Source: Mortierella hygrophila
Lineage: Eukaryota > Mortierellomycota > Mortierellomycetes > Mortierellales > Mortierellaceae
DNA: 64,000 nucleotides
NCBI GenBank assembly: GCA_015680625.1
Contig: JAAAXW010000080.1
Span: 88,250-152,249 of the forward strand
Reading direction: 5' to 3'
Under the pieces are notes generated by a model, which saw only the letters and a program-made list of their open reading frames with translations, did not search any database and had not been told where the DNA came from. The stretch's first letter is position 1, and every line of letters begins with the position of its first letter. Both the position numbers and the translations under genes were made by a program. Below, one piece after another: positions 48,923 to 59,430 of this stretch.

Positions 48923-49794
48923 AAGAAGCCTCTGCGGTTTTCTTTCTACCATAGTGCATATGGCCGTTCATACCAAAGCATATTGCATTGTTCCATCGTT
49001 CCTTTTTACGCACACACCTCGCATCACCTTCCTCCTCCCTTCGCCTTTCCCATACTAGAGTCAGAGTTGAACCTTTTATCCTTCCTTTCCTCCTTCCTTC
49101 TCCTTTCCTCGCTGTTCCTGAACCGCAACCTTGACCCAAACACATTCGATTGGATTGTCCCCCTCTAACCAGTTGTGTTTTTTCTTGAACGCATACGCAT
49201 ATTTACTTCAGAGTTTTTTTTTCCTACAAATAAAATTCGCATAAAATCAACGCGTCCTCGCGAATGTGCATTGGAATTAGCTGTCTTGGTCTGTGCCTCC
49301 TCTACTCCTCCCAGATAGCCAATCAGAATCCTTTGCTATGTAGCCGGTACGATGATGATGATTGATGATTGATGGTATGGTGGTCATCAAGTGAGACCCG
49401 TGACCCATCCCTTCCCACTGTGCCAGGGTCTGACTTGCTTGCGCCCAAACGAGTGTTTGCTTGTTCTCCTTTTTTTCCCCTTCTCTCCCTTATGCGTTCA
49501 TTCATTCCCGACCCTCCATCACTCCAACCTTCCCATCTCCTCCCCCATTCACTTTGCTAATCACTCACCCTTCTTTCTCCTCTTTCTTTTTTCTACGCCT
49601 GCTCTACTTCTACTTTGAACAGAGACAGCGACAAAACTGCATTAACAACTACAGGAAAGAAATTCGCCCTTAGCCTCCTTCAAACCCTCCTTGTTTCTTT
49701 CCTAACCTCCTCTCTTTCCTCTTCCTCCAACTCACGTCCTACCTCTGCACATATTACAACAACAGCGACAACAACAACACCAACAACCTTCACA
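48923..49794. other. Intergenic 0.87 kb, CT-rich leader of the next gene
   Basis: CT-rich segments at 49460-49610 and 49680-49730 precede the GPI-protein start. No gene is seen. Confidence 0.6.
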
Positions 49795-50476
49795 ATGCTC
49801 TCTTCATGTCACCGAACCCAGCACATCAGCAGCCTATGCCTAGGTCTCCTCCTACTCCAACATACACTCGTCCTCGTATCAGGCACAATCATCGTCTCAC
49901 AACCAGCAGCAAGCACCACCTGGCTTCCTGGTGAATCCTACGACATTGTTATATCCTCAGATTCTCAGGACACTGCCGTTCAGACCTGGCAAGTAGACCT
50001 TGTTGTCATTGGAGGCGAGTGTGATGGGTTCTGTCTCCACGACGGCGTTGTCAAGGAAATTTCTCAGGACCATAGCCTCCAGTCCACCCTTCGATTCAAG
50101 GTTCCAACAGATCTTGTACAACACGACAAGGTATATACTAAAGCCCTTTTGTTAGCCCTCGTAAGCCCTGATGATTTTAACTTATTTTTTTTCTCACGCT
50201 AATGTTGATGTGGTTTGTGATACTTCATAGGGATTCCAAGTGCAGTTCTCAAATGGTGGGTCGGCACCTGTCTACCACTCGGAGACGTTTACGATCGAAA
50301 AGGCAAACAAGGGACCGGCGGGTGCAGGCACGGCGACAGCCACAGCAACAGCGTCTGTTGAAGCAGGGGGAGCACAGGCTACGACGACTGCTCACAACGA
50401 AAATGCCGCCTCGTATGTGCTCCCTGCGGCGCTTGTTACCGCGTTCTCTTGCCTCTTTGCCTTTATGCTGATATGA
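49795..50476 (+). CDS. Kre9/Knh1-like Ser/Thr-rich GPI-anchored surface protein (193 aa, 2 exons)
   Basis: Exons 49795-50130 and 50231-50476 join in phase 0. An N-terminal signal sequence (about residues 8-27, SSLCLGLLLLQHTLVLVSG) leads into a Kre9-like beta-sandwich: IIVSQPAASTTWLPGESYDI, VQTWQVDLVVIG, and FQVQFSNGGSAPVYHSETFTI. A linker of Thr/Ala repeats follows (TATATATASVEAGG). The last 20 residues are hydrophobic (YVLPAALVTAFSCLFAFMLI) after Asn-Ala-Ala-Ser, a plausible GPI attachment site. Family members sit at the plasma membrane or wall and are linked to beta-1,6-glucan; the role here is inferred. An AATAAA follows 38 bp after the stop. Confidence 0.87.
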
Positions 50477-50514
50477 TTCGAAAATCAAATCGTCAACCGT
50501 TATTTCCTTGATTA

Positions 50515-50520
50515 ATAAAA
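50515..50520 (+). terminator. AATAAA polyadenylation signal of the GPI-protein gene
   Basis: Canonical hexamer 38 bp past the stop codon. Confidence 0.6.
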
Positions 50521-50722
50521 AGCACATTTAAATCCCATCAGAGTTAAATCAGTGACGTGTGTTCACTCCCAAAACAATGTTTTCTGCTGCCTCCCGCCCA
50601 TCCGATCCCCGTCCCGCCTTTGAAGGAAGCAAGCCATACTACTTATCAGGCACACTGCGTCTTTTCTCACTTCTTCTCCTCTCTCCTCATCACCCCCTCT
50701 CCTCATATCCGCATTATCCACC

Positions 50723-53590
50723 ATGCTCAGATCTCTCAGCCGTGCTGCCCGCCCCGCTGCCATCGCCTTGGCCCGCAGCGCCCCCGTGGTACGTTCAACT
50801 TTACTCGACTCAATTAATCTACATCGATCATCCATCCATAACAAACGGATCGAGATCGACAATCAATAGTGTATTTTTATTATTTTCCATCATCCAAGAG
50901 CTCCATCCACATACTCTGTCACCCCAACACCCCTTTTTCCTATGGCACCCCAACCTTTCATATCCCACTCCTCTCTCTACTACCTGAGGCCTCCTCACCC
51001 AACTTCAACAATAAGACCAACGACAACGACGACTACCTCAACAAACAACAAAAAACCACGTCCCATCACACATATGCCGTTCACATCATCACGTCTCCAC
51101 CGTGCGTAGTGCCCTTTGGATACATCATCACGTTGAGAGTGATCACTGGTATAAAGAGGAACCCGACTTCACTTTCTATACGACACGACAACAAAGACAG
51201 CACCGACGCACCCGTCGCCCTCCAGCGTGCCGCGTTACAACAACTCACGCTCGCTCACACACAGGACGGATGGGTGCGAACTATTTTGTGCCTGAGATCG
51301 GCCACCTGTTTTGATCCACCGCGTCTGCAGTTGAGCGGCAGGACATAGGAGTAGAATCGTTCCTCCATTCCTTCTTTCTTTCTTGATCACCCACGTTGTG
51401 GATGATCATCGACTTGTTAATACTTGTTATTGCGTGTCGTTATTGCTTTATTTTATTTTTATTTTTTGGTTATATGCTGATTCGGGTCCAGTCGGATCTC
51501 CAATCGGGGAGCTCGATCTGTGGGTGATCAGAGCGACCACGACCCTTACATATTTTTTTTCTTGGCTTCTACAGTTTTAATCGCCCCTTCCGATTATCTA
51601 CATTCTACATATACCCATCGATATATTCTCGCGACAGTGGCCCAGCTGCGAACTATTCGCCAGTACTACACCCTGCATAGAGCCAAAAAGGACTAACAAT
51701 TACTTTTCTATATTCATTGTATTATCAATTCAATAGGTTCGCGCCAACGTCGGTGCCTTCTCTGCCATCCGCAACTACGCCACCGCCAAGCCTGGTATGA
51801 ACCAACAATTCTGCTCAGTAGCCAATCCTGCTGAAAGCACCGCAACCATCTTTTACAGTCTGACTAATTTGCAAATATGACTTCTACCTTGGCAATTAAA
51901 ATAGCTACCTCTGAGGTTACCTCTATCCTTGAGGACCGCATCAGCGGCCTCAACTCCTCCGTCGATATCCAGGAGACCGGCCGTGTCTTGTCCATTGGAG
52001 ACGGTATTGCCCGTGTCTACGGTTTGAAGAACTGCCAGGCCGAGGAGATGGTTGAGTTCTCCAGCGGTGTCAAGGTAAACAACATGGAAGATTCCTTGCT
52101 AAAAAGAGATCAGGAACCTGCTTCGCCCCCAGGCGTCGTATGGACAACTCCCTAGCTGGAGGCTGGAACGATACGATCCAATTTATAAGAATCATCACTA
52201 ACCCTACCGCCTCTACCAATTGCAATTTGGAACTTGTCAATAGGGTATGGCCATGAACTTGGAGGCTGACAACGTCGGTATTGTCGTCTTCGGTAACGAT
52301 CGTCTCATTCGCGAGGGTGATACCGTCAAGCGTACCGGTAACATTGTCGATCTCCCCGTCGGTGAGGCTCTTTTGGGCCGTGTCATCGATGCCCTCGGTA
52401 ACCCCATCGACGGAAAGGGCCCCATCGCCGCCTCTGAGCGTCGCCGTGCCCAGGTCAAGGCCCCCGGTATTCTCCCCCGTGAGTCTGTCCGTGAGCCCAT
52501 GTTGACTGGTATCAAGTGCATTGACTCCATGGTCCCCGTCGGTCGTGGTCAGCGTGAGTTGATTATTGGTGATCGTCAGACCGGAAAGACCTCCGTCGCC
52601 CTCGACACCATTCTTAACCAGAAGAAGTGGAACGATGGCACTGAGGAGTCCAAGAAGTTGTACTGTGTCTACGTCGCCGTTGGTCAGAAGCGTTCCACCG
52701 TCGCTCAGTTCGTCCAGACCCTCGAGGAGAACGATGCCATGAAGTACTCCGTCGTCGTCGCTGCCACCGCCTCCGAGGCCGCCCCTCTTCAGTACCTCGC
52801 TCCCTTCTCTGGATGCGCTGTCGGAGAGTACTTCCGTGACAACGGCAAGCACGCTTTGATCGTTTTCGACGATTTGTCCAAGCAGGCCGTCGCCTACCGT
52901 CAGATGTCTCTTTTGCTTCGTCGTCCCCCAGGTCGTGAGGCTTACCCCGGTGATGTCTTCTACCTTCACTCCCGTCTTTTGGAGCGTTCCGCCAAGATGA
53001 ACCGCAAGCTCGGTGGTGGTTCCATGACCGCTCTCCCCATTATTGAGACCCAGGGAGGAGATGTCTCTGCCTACATTCCCACCAACGTCATTTCCATTAC
53101 TGACGGTCAGATCTTCTTGGAGGCTGAGTTGTTCTTCAAGGGTATCCGTCCCGCCATTAACGTCGGTCTTTCCGTCTCCCGTGTCGGATCCCACGCCCAG
53201 ACCAAGTCGATGAAGAAGATTGCTGGTTCCATGAAGTTGTACCTCGCCCAGTACCGTGAGGTCGCTGCCTTCGCCCAGTTCGGTTCCGATTTGGATGCCT
53301 CGACCCAGTTCTTGCTGAACCGTGGTGCCCGTCTTACCGAGTTGCTCAAGCAGCCCCAGTACAAGCCCCTCCCCGTTGAGCACCAGGTTGCCATCGTCTT
53401 CGCCGGTGTCAACGGTTTCCTCGACAAGATCCCCGTCAACCGTGTCGGCGAGTACGAGCGTGCCTTCATCCCCCACTTGATCTCCAACCACAAGGACCTC
53501 CTCGAGGAGATCCGCAAGTCTGGTGATTTGAGCACCGAGTCCTTCGCCCAGCTTAAGGATGTCACCACCGAGTTCACCAAGAACTTCTAA
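50723..53590 (+). CDS. ATP1: Mitochondrial F1-ATPase alpha subunit (546 aa, 4 exons)
   Basis: Non-catalytic nucleotide-binding subunit of the F1 head of ATP synthase. Exons 50723-50788, 51737-51794, 51905-52074 and 52244-53590 join in phase. The first exon is a basic presequence (MLRSLSRAARPAAIALARSA). Conserved parts include ILEDRISGLNS, GDGIARVYGLKN, the P-loop GDRQTGKT (residues 207-214), YVAVGQKRSTVAQ, PGREAYPGDVFYLHSRLLER, and the alpha signature PAINVGLSVSRVGS. The length equals that of yeast Atp1 within a residue or two. Intron 1 (948 nt) is far longer than the others. Strong C-ending codon bias produces an antisense frame over the last exon that is not a gene. Confidence 0.97.
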
Positions 53591-53979
53591 GGTTTCTGTC
53601 CCTAGCTCACTCCCCTCTCCCTTCTCTGCCTCCAACAACAACACCACTCTCACTCACATACAGATAACAACCACTACCACACCCTCCCCATTTGTCTCTT
53701 GAAAAACAGAATCAAAAAAACCAAAAAAGGCTTTGGCCACCATTACATCCTACAGGCTACTGTGTTTACGAAATAAATTGTCCAACGTTTTTAAACAACT
53801 TTGCGCGTTCCATTTTTCATGTCGTTCGCGTGTGTATTTTTACAGCATTCTTGATGCCCGTGTTCGCAGTCACGGGGGACTCCCTTGCGGTTCTTCTCCA
53901 AGTATCATTCTATCAGCCTCTTGTCCTTCTCATCAACTCATTCAACAGAACAATCAAAAACAACAACAAAAACGCCATC
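53591..53979. other. ATP1 3' flank and leader of the next gene
   Basis: An in-frame ATG at 53853 could extend the downstream protein by 42 residues. I prefer 53980 for its better context (CATCATGG after an AAC-rich leader). Confidence 0.55.
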
Positions 53980-55366
53980 ATGGACGACCTTAACATGGAA
54001 GAGGACTTTGATTTCGGGGGCCTGACCCTTGGCGAGTTCCCAAGTAGCAGCACCTTCCACTCAACCGAAGTCCTTCACCTGAGCGACTCTCTCTCAGCAG
54101 CCTCCCTCTCAGACCAGAGTTCTGCTGCTCAAGCACAACAAGCACAACAAGCACAACAAGCACAGGCGGTGTCGACGTCAAGTACGACCCCTTCGACCAC
54201 CATAACGGCACCACCTTCTGGAGAACGAGAGGGGCTAACGCCCGATAACGGACCGTGGGCAAAGTTGCCGTCCGTTGATGCGGGCGACATCAACCCGTAC
54301 TTGCCTGGAGTCACGCCACAGAAGCTGGATGCCATGGCCATGGACCCATATCATATCTTCAAATCTGCCCCACCCCAGTCCGGGGATTCTCCTTTTTCTA
54401 TCCCGCCGTCATCGTCATCATCAGCATCATCATCGCAAGATCAGAAGGACAAGGATAAGAATCGGAAACAAGACGAGAGGACCGATGATGGGGAGAAGAA
54501 GGACAAGATTCCGGATTGGATGTTGGCAGACCCAGAACTCAAACCTACCACCACCGACCTTGGCTGGTCCACCACAACAACATCGCAGAAAGACGATGGG
54601 TTGGGTTGGGGAGACCCAGGGACGTTTGGAGGGTTCGGGTATTCGGGCGCCGATCTGTCGACGACTGTGGATTCGAATGCGCTGTTTGGGTTCTCGTCCT
54701 ACCCGACCTACGAGTCTTTGTCGTTTGCGAACGCGATTGCGGAGGAACAGCATCGGAAACATACTATACTTGCCAATGGGGGTGCCTATGACCCCTTTTC
54801 CTCCTCTTCTTCGAATTCTTTAGGAGCTGATGGTGGAGGGGAGACGCGGACAACGCGGGAGGGCGGATTTGCGAGGTTCGGGAATACGGTGAGAGGGGAT
54901 GGACAAATTGCACCTGTGTTTGGACGGCGCCCGTCCTCATCTTTGGGTTCTGGTTCTTCTGGGAGTGGATTCGATGGTGGGTCGGGTAATGAGCATGGAT
55001 TTACGTGGGATAAGCAGGATCAGGGGAAGAGCCTGACTGCTGCTGCTGGTTCTGATCAGCAGGGACAGGTTCAATGGCAAACGTGGCGGTCGGGAGGTGG
55101 ACCTTCTCAGGGTGTTCAGGATCTGGATCAGCTTATGGATGAGGACGATCTTGAGGAAGATCCCTTTGATGATCCCCAGATCAAGTAAGTACTCTTTCTG
55201 CATTAACTCGTGTATATTGCTTGTGTGGTCTCTTGTTTGAAGTGTGTTCTTGATATGGATACATGTCAGGAGTTGATGCTGATATTGAGGCTTTGCTTGT
55301 AATCTGATTGATCTGATTTTGCATAGGGCGACTCCTGGCTTTGCCCCTGCACAGTACAAACATTAA
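53980..55366 (+). CDS. Acidic, low-complexity protein of unknown function (414 aa, 2 exons)
   Basis: Exons 53980-55184 and 55327-55366 join in phase 2; intron 142 nt. The N-terminus is acidic (MDDLNMEEDFDFGGLTLGEF). It then has AQQ tripeptide repeats, a conserved-looking patch (GPWAKLPSVDAGDINPYLPG), and a Lys/Asp-rich segment ending IPDWMLADPEL. Many Gly/Ser/Trp motifs follow (LGWGDPGTFGGFGYSG). The end is again acidic (DQLMDEDDLEEDPFDDPQIK), with a short last exon ATPGFAPAQYKH. Acidic DDL-type ends and WGxPG motifs suggest a disordered protein with short binding motifs. I do not recognise it. Confidence 0.75.
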
Positions 55367-55733
55367 TATCACGACCACTGGCACTATCAAAACCCAATGT
55401 ACAACACACTCTCACACAAATACACATCAATATCGGTATCGTAGTCACCTTTGCTCTCCTGCAAAATAAAAAAGAAACAAGGCGGAAGAAAAAAAATGTA
55501 TTATTGTACATGGGGTTTGCTCTCTTATCACAATGGTTTGGTAGGTTGTGTTGTAGTGTTGACTAGTCTCCCGATCAGCAAATGTCTATCAGTAAAAGAA
55601 AAGAAGGCTGATCCCGATCCAGGTCCCAACGATCTCCATTCGACTGTTGCAACAGCGAAGGGAAGTGAAGGTGTTCAGAGAAGCAAATGTTAAAGGGGTG
55701 GTGAAGGGGTGATGAAGGACCCAGCTTTGCTTT
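55367..55733. other. 3' flanks of convergent genes
   Basis: 367 bp between the acidic protein and the RRM gene. An AATAAA-like site occurs at about 55466. No gene is seen. Confidence 0.6.
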
Positions 55734-56514
55734 TTACTCGGACATTTCTGAACCAGAGTCAGAGTCTGCTTCCCTCTCCCGTTTTGCAGCCGATGCTAAG
55801 ATATTAGTTGTCTGATCTCCTGCTCCTGAGCCGATCTTCTTCATGGGTGGTTGCTTGAACGTTCCATCCAGCTTGGCGATAGCATCTGATTTAGTCTTTG
55901 CATATTGGATCTCCTGTTATATCATACGGATAAGTAAAGTGTGTTAGTCATCAGACAATATCTATGCTTCGTCATTAGATCATTCCGTCATCAGACGCGA
56001 AAAAAGACCACCATGTTGCAAGAAACGTACCATTGGCCGATCATAAAAGTTGAATCCTTGAAGTCCACGAAGCGCCGCTGTTGCAGAGACGATATCTGAG
56101 AAGGCGATGAAAGCTTGTCCACGGTCCCGTTTTGTCTTTGAGGCAACGATTGAGATGACCTTGCCGTAGGCCGAGAATAGACAGTACAGACTACGCTTCA
56201 GCTCTGTTTTGTTCGTTGGTTGAGTGGAGTTGAGTTGAGTTGAATTGGAGTCCGGTTGAGTTATGGTTGTGGTTGCAGTTGAGAAGTCGTTGATATCGAT
56301 TGAAGATGACAGAAGGAAAGGAGAGTTAGTTTCTGATCTGGTGGATACGCGTTGGATTAGGAGTAGCGAAAGAAAGGGATAACTGAAATAGTGGCAAATA
56401 AAATAAGGGCACACGACAGAGAGACAAAAACACACCATTCTTGTTGATCTTTTCGTTGAGGTTGCGGACGTAGATCGTCTGGTTGGGGTCGATGACGGGG
56501 GCGGTGGATGCCAT
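55734..56514 (-). CDS. MSL1: U1A/U2B''-type spliceosomal RRM protein (143 aa, 3 exons)
   Basis: Exons 56514-56436, 56203-56031 and 55913-55734 join in phase. The single RRM shows RNP2 IYVRNL (residues 14-19), the U1A/U2B'' lead NEKINKNELKRSLYCLFSAYGKV, RNP1 RGQAFIAF (54-61), and EIQYAKTKSDAIAK at the end. This is the pattern of the protein that binds U2 snRNA stem-loop IV with U2A'. Metazoan U1A and U2B'' have a second RRM; this one lacks it and ends with a Lys then an acidic tail, like yeast Msl1. U2B'' is therefore favoured over U1A. Intron 1 contains GTTGA-rich repeats at 56219-56250. It is divergent from cyclophilin A. Confidence 0.9.
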
Positions 56515-56817
56515 TTTGTAATGTATTGCGCTGATGTCTGTGCTGTTTATCTTCCTGGCCTTGGTTGAGTCGTCGTGGTGGTGGGTTCCCTGTTGTGGAC
56601 TGAAGAGGGATCGCTTTCCTTTGGTTGATGGCAAAAAGAAAGAATGGAGAAGGAACAATTAGTTTATTGGCCAAGATTCAAAAGATTCGCAAGATTCAAG
56701 TGACGTCACTCTGACTCCGCTTGGGGTTGGACTTGATCGGACATGCCCGTGGACGCTTTCATTTTTCTTTTCTATTCACTTCACCTCTTCACTCTCACAC
56801 TTATCCTTCTATTCACC
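56515..56817. promoter_or_regulatory. 303-bp divergent promoter of the U2B''-like and cyclophilin A genes
   Basis: The whole gap between two divergent start codons, with a CT-rich leader just before the cyclophilin ATG. Confidence 0.5.
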
Positions 56818-58171
56818 ATGACCAAGTCTGCCAAGGTTTTCTTCGACCTCGCCGTCAACCAGAAGCCTGGTATGCCTCCCATTCATTCGCTTTTTCAATT
56901 CTCACACGCTACAACCACACGACAAAAACACCACCGCGCAACCCTCACTCTGATTTCCACGACTTTCCTTCACTCGTGGCGTGGCGGGCACGACAAAAAC
57001 TAAAAGCCGCCGCCAGAACCCTGTCCCCTTTCGCCTCTGGTTCCTAAACGAAAATTCTCACACTTTTTTTCCATTCATTATCACTTTCGTATAGCTGGTC
57101 GTTTGACCTTCAAGCTCTTCAACGAGACCGTTCCCAAGACTGCCGAGAACTTCAGAGCTCTCTGCACCGGTGAGAAGGGCAAGTCTGCCCTCTCTGGCAT
57201 GCCCCTCACCTACAAGGGCAGCAAGTTGTAAGTCTTCTCTCGGATACAGTAGATTGGCCTTTCTCAAAGGAAGGGATATCCCGGAACTATGTTTAACAAA
57301 GGAACTTGACTGACTTGTTCACTTTTTTTCTTCCTTTGCGCTTCTATAGCCACCGTATCATTCCCGGCTTCATGGCTCAGGGTAAACATTCGGGACTATG
57401 TTTTTGCTTGATTTTCGAGAGGCTCCTCAGGACAGACAGCAGGACCTAAAAAAACAAAAACCTTGAAGCGCGAGAAACGAATACACCAGCCACGGACCGA
57501 ATGGAACTAACGTCATTTTTTTTTCTGTTTTACTTCTGCCTACGTTTTCTCCGCTCTGTGACCCCATTGTGCATTTCATTCCGATCTGGAAAGGCGGTGG
57601 TAAGTGAAGCGGCACACACACACATGAAAACTTCCTTTTTTGATTATTTTTTTGGTGGCAACCTCAGGCTGCGGGCAAACGTGACACTACAGGTAATCTG
57701 ATATGAACACGTCTATTTGCTCTATTCAACTTTTACAGACTTCACCCGTGGCGATGGACGTGGTGGTGAGTCCATCTATGGTGCCAAGTTCGCCGAGTAA
57801 GTGCTCTCTCTTCTCACCGCATACATGAATGGCATGTCGCATCAAGGAAAATGTCTCTAGCCCTACCCAGCCAACCGACACAACTTTCTAACAAAATCTG
57901 GTTTTGACGTCCACGAAAAAAAAACAGTGAGAACTTCAAGATCGCTCACAGAGGCCCCGTTCTGTCGATGGCCAACGCCGGCCCCAACACCAACGGCTCG
58001 CAGTTCTTTATCTGCTTCCAGGACACCCCTTGGTTGGATGGAAAGCACACTGTCTTTGGAAAGATTGAACAGGGTGAGGAGCTCTTGAAGAAGCTCGAGT
58101 CCATCGGTACTCCCAGCGGCGCCCCCACCGCCACCGTCGAGATTGTCGACTGCGGTGAGATCCATGAGTAA
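56818..58171 (+). CDS. CPR1: Cyclophilin A, peptidyl-prolyl isomerase (174 aa, 6 exons incl. a 6-nt microexon)
   Basis: Cytosolic proline isomerase and cyclosporin target. Exons 56818-56869, 57095-57227, 57350-57381, 57594-57599, 57739-57796 and 57928-58171 join in phase (525 nt). The catalytic segment FHRIIPGFMAQGGDF, then GPNTNGSQFFICF and the cyclosporin-contact Trp in TPWLDGKHTVFGK, are intact. The GG of the invariant QGGDF is coded by a 6-nt exon (GCGGTG) flanked by AAAG and GTAAGT. Skipping it stays in frame but removes the two glycines, which are nearly invariant in the family. The length is slightly above the usual 162-165 aa because of a TGEKGKSALSGMPLTYKGSKF-type loop. An AATAAA lies 67 bp past the stop. 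Confidence 0.95.
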
Positions 58172-58238
58172 AGACGTTTCACTTACACATAGGATACGAA
58201 ACGGACTGACGGATTTTTGCATTTTGATACAGGAAGTT

Positions 58239-58244
58239 AATAAA
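58239..58244 (+). terminator. AATAAA polyadenylation signal of cyclophilin A
   Basis: Canonical hexamer 67 bp past the stop, just ahead of the 3' end of the convergent gene. Confidence 0.6.
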
Positions 58245-58280
58245 CACAATACAATAACTTAAGCGACACGTTTGCAATTT

Positions 58281-59255
58281 TTAATATGGTCGAGCAGCGT
58301 TGGCTCTGGCAGCAGCTCGCGCACTTGCTGGCAGTGGTATAACCTCACCCTCACCGTCATCGAAATCGTCGATAAAGATGGGAGCCGTACGAGTTCCGAC
58401 ACCTACATTCCGAACGGGACCCACATCACGAACCGGGGTCGCTGAAGCTGTACGATTCGGTGCTGGACCAGAAGATGCAACAGCAGCGGCAGCATGAGCA
58501 GTTGCGACAGAAGCACGAGCTGGATTTTTAGCAACACGAGCAGCATCTGCGGTAGGAACCACAGCAGCAACCTGTCGTCTCCCTTCTGCTGCTGCTGCTA
58601 CCACGTCTCGTCCTCCTCCACCTACTCTTCTCTGTCCCTGTCCCTGTTCTAGGCCCTGTGTCGTTCTCTGCGCTTGTCCCTGCGCTTGCCTCTGTCTCGG
58701 CGCCGGCGCAGCCTGACCCTCCCTCGGAGGCCAATGCCCCCCAAAAGCCGGCACCTTATGAATTCCTCTCACACTATCCATCATCGTCATCGGATACCGC
58801 TTCGAAATCTTCTCCGCCCTCCTCCTCTCCGACGCCTCCAACCGACTCCCAGCCTTCAATTTCGCCTCCAAAAAACTCTCATCCAAATAATACAACTCTT
58901 CCGCAAACTTCATCAATTTCGTCGTCTCCATATCCCCTCCCCCTCTCCTGGAGGCCAACATGGAATGGACCTGACCATACTTTACAATTATCTGGTCGTA
59001 CATCCAAAAGAGGGCTTCGCCAGTGACGTTCTGGAGACAGGGTTCTTGGGCTGCCAATTTCCCGGCGAGGATGGCGAAAAAGTCGCCGTCGCGGGCATAA
59101 GAGTCGTATCGGTCGCCCTCGATAGTGTTGACCCAGTCGGATTCGAGGAATTGGGCCGCGAGGTAGATTCGCGTGGCGTTTGTGCCGGCGTTGTCGAATT
59201 CTAGGCCGTGATAGACACCGTTTGCGTCTACTTGGACTGGTGCTGGGAATTTCAT
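58281..59255 (-). CDS. Unknown protein, structured N-terminus and Ala/Arg/Gln-rich tail (324 aa)
   Basis: Single exon; the ATG at 59255 follows a T/A homopolymer-rich leader. Residues 1 to about 145 look folded: ANGVYHGLEFDNAGTNATRI, YLAAQFLESDWVNTIEGDRY, CLQNVTGEALFWMYDQIIVK, and a helical part (KLMKFAEELYYLDESFLEAK). The rest is low-complexity with QGQ-, AAA- and VRNVG-type repeats, plus a late acidic patch (PIFIDDFDDGEGEVIPL) that resembles a SUMO- or ubiquitin-interacting motif. I do not recognise the family. The upstream low-complexity gene on the same strand cannot be joined to it in phase with the donors I tested. Confidence 0.65.
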   Translation of the reverse strand: MKFPAPVQVDANGVYHGLEFDNAGTNATRIYLAAQFLESDWVNTIEGDRYDSYARDGDFFAILAGKLAAQEPCLQNVTGEALFWMYDQIIVKYGQVHSMLASRRGGGDMETTKLMKFAEELYYLDESFLEAKLKAGSRLEASERRRAEKISKRYPMTMMDSVRGIHKVPAFGGHWPPREGQAAPAPRQRQAQGQAQRTTQGLEQGQGQRRVGGGGRDVVAAAAEGRRQVAAVVPTADAARVAKNPARASVATAHAAAAVASSGPAPNRTASATPVRDVGPVRNVGVGTRTAPIFIDDFDDGEGEVIPLPASARAAARANAARPY

Positions 59256-59266
59256 TGCTGTTGTGG

Positions 59267-59340
59267 TTTTTTTTTTTTTTTTTTTTTGTTTTGTGCGTTT
59301 TCGTGCGAGCAGAGAAAAAAAAAAAAAAAAAAAAAAAAAA
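59267..59340. repeat. Facing T21 and A26 homopolymers
   Basis: T run at 59267-59287 and A run at 59315-59340, separated by 27 bp. They could form a hairpin in RNA or single-stranded DNA. They lie directly upstream of the gene starting at 59255. Confidence 0.9.
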
Positions 59341-59430
59341 GAGGGAAGGGAGCACGCAGGGAGGGAAGACGATAACAGGGTAACAACCGGACAGGGAAGA
59401 AGAGAAAACGAGGTCCATTTTGTACTCTTG

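Noticed and set aside
48182..48952. 256-codon antisense frame over the secreted protein gene
   Set aside because: Asp/Val/Leu repeats mirror the coding strand's GAC/GTC/AAG codons; it is a shadow.
52070..53653. 527-codon open frame antisense to the last ATP1 exon
   Set aside because: Repetitive Gly/Leu/Asp/Val composition produced by the strong codon bias of ATP1 on the other strand; no domain and no start context.
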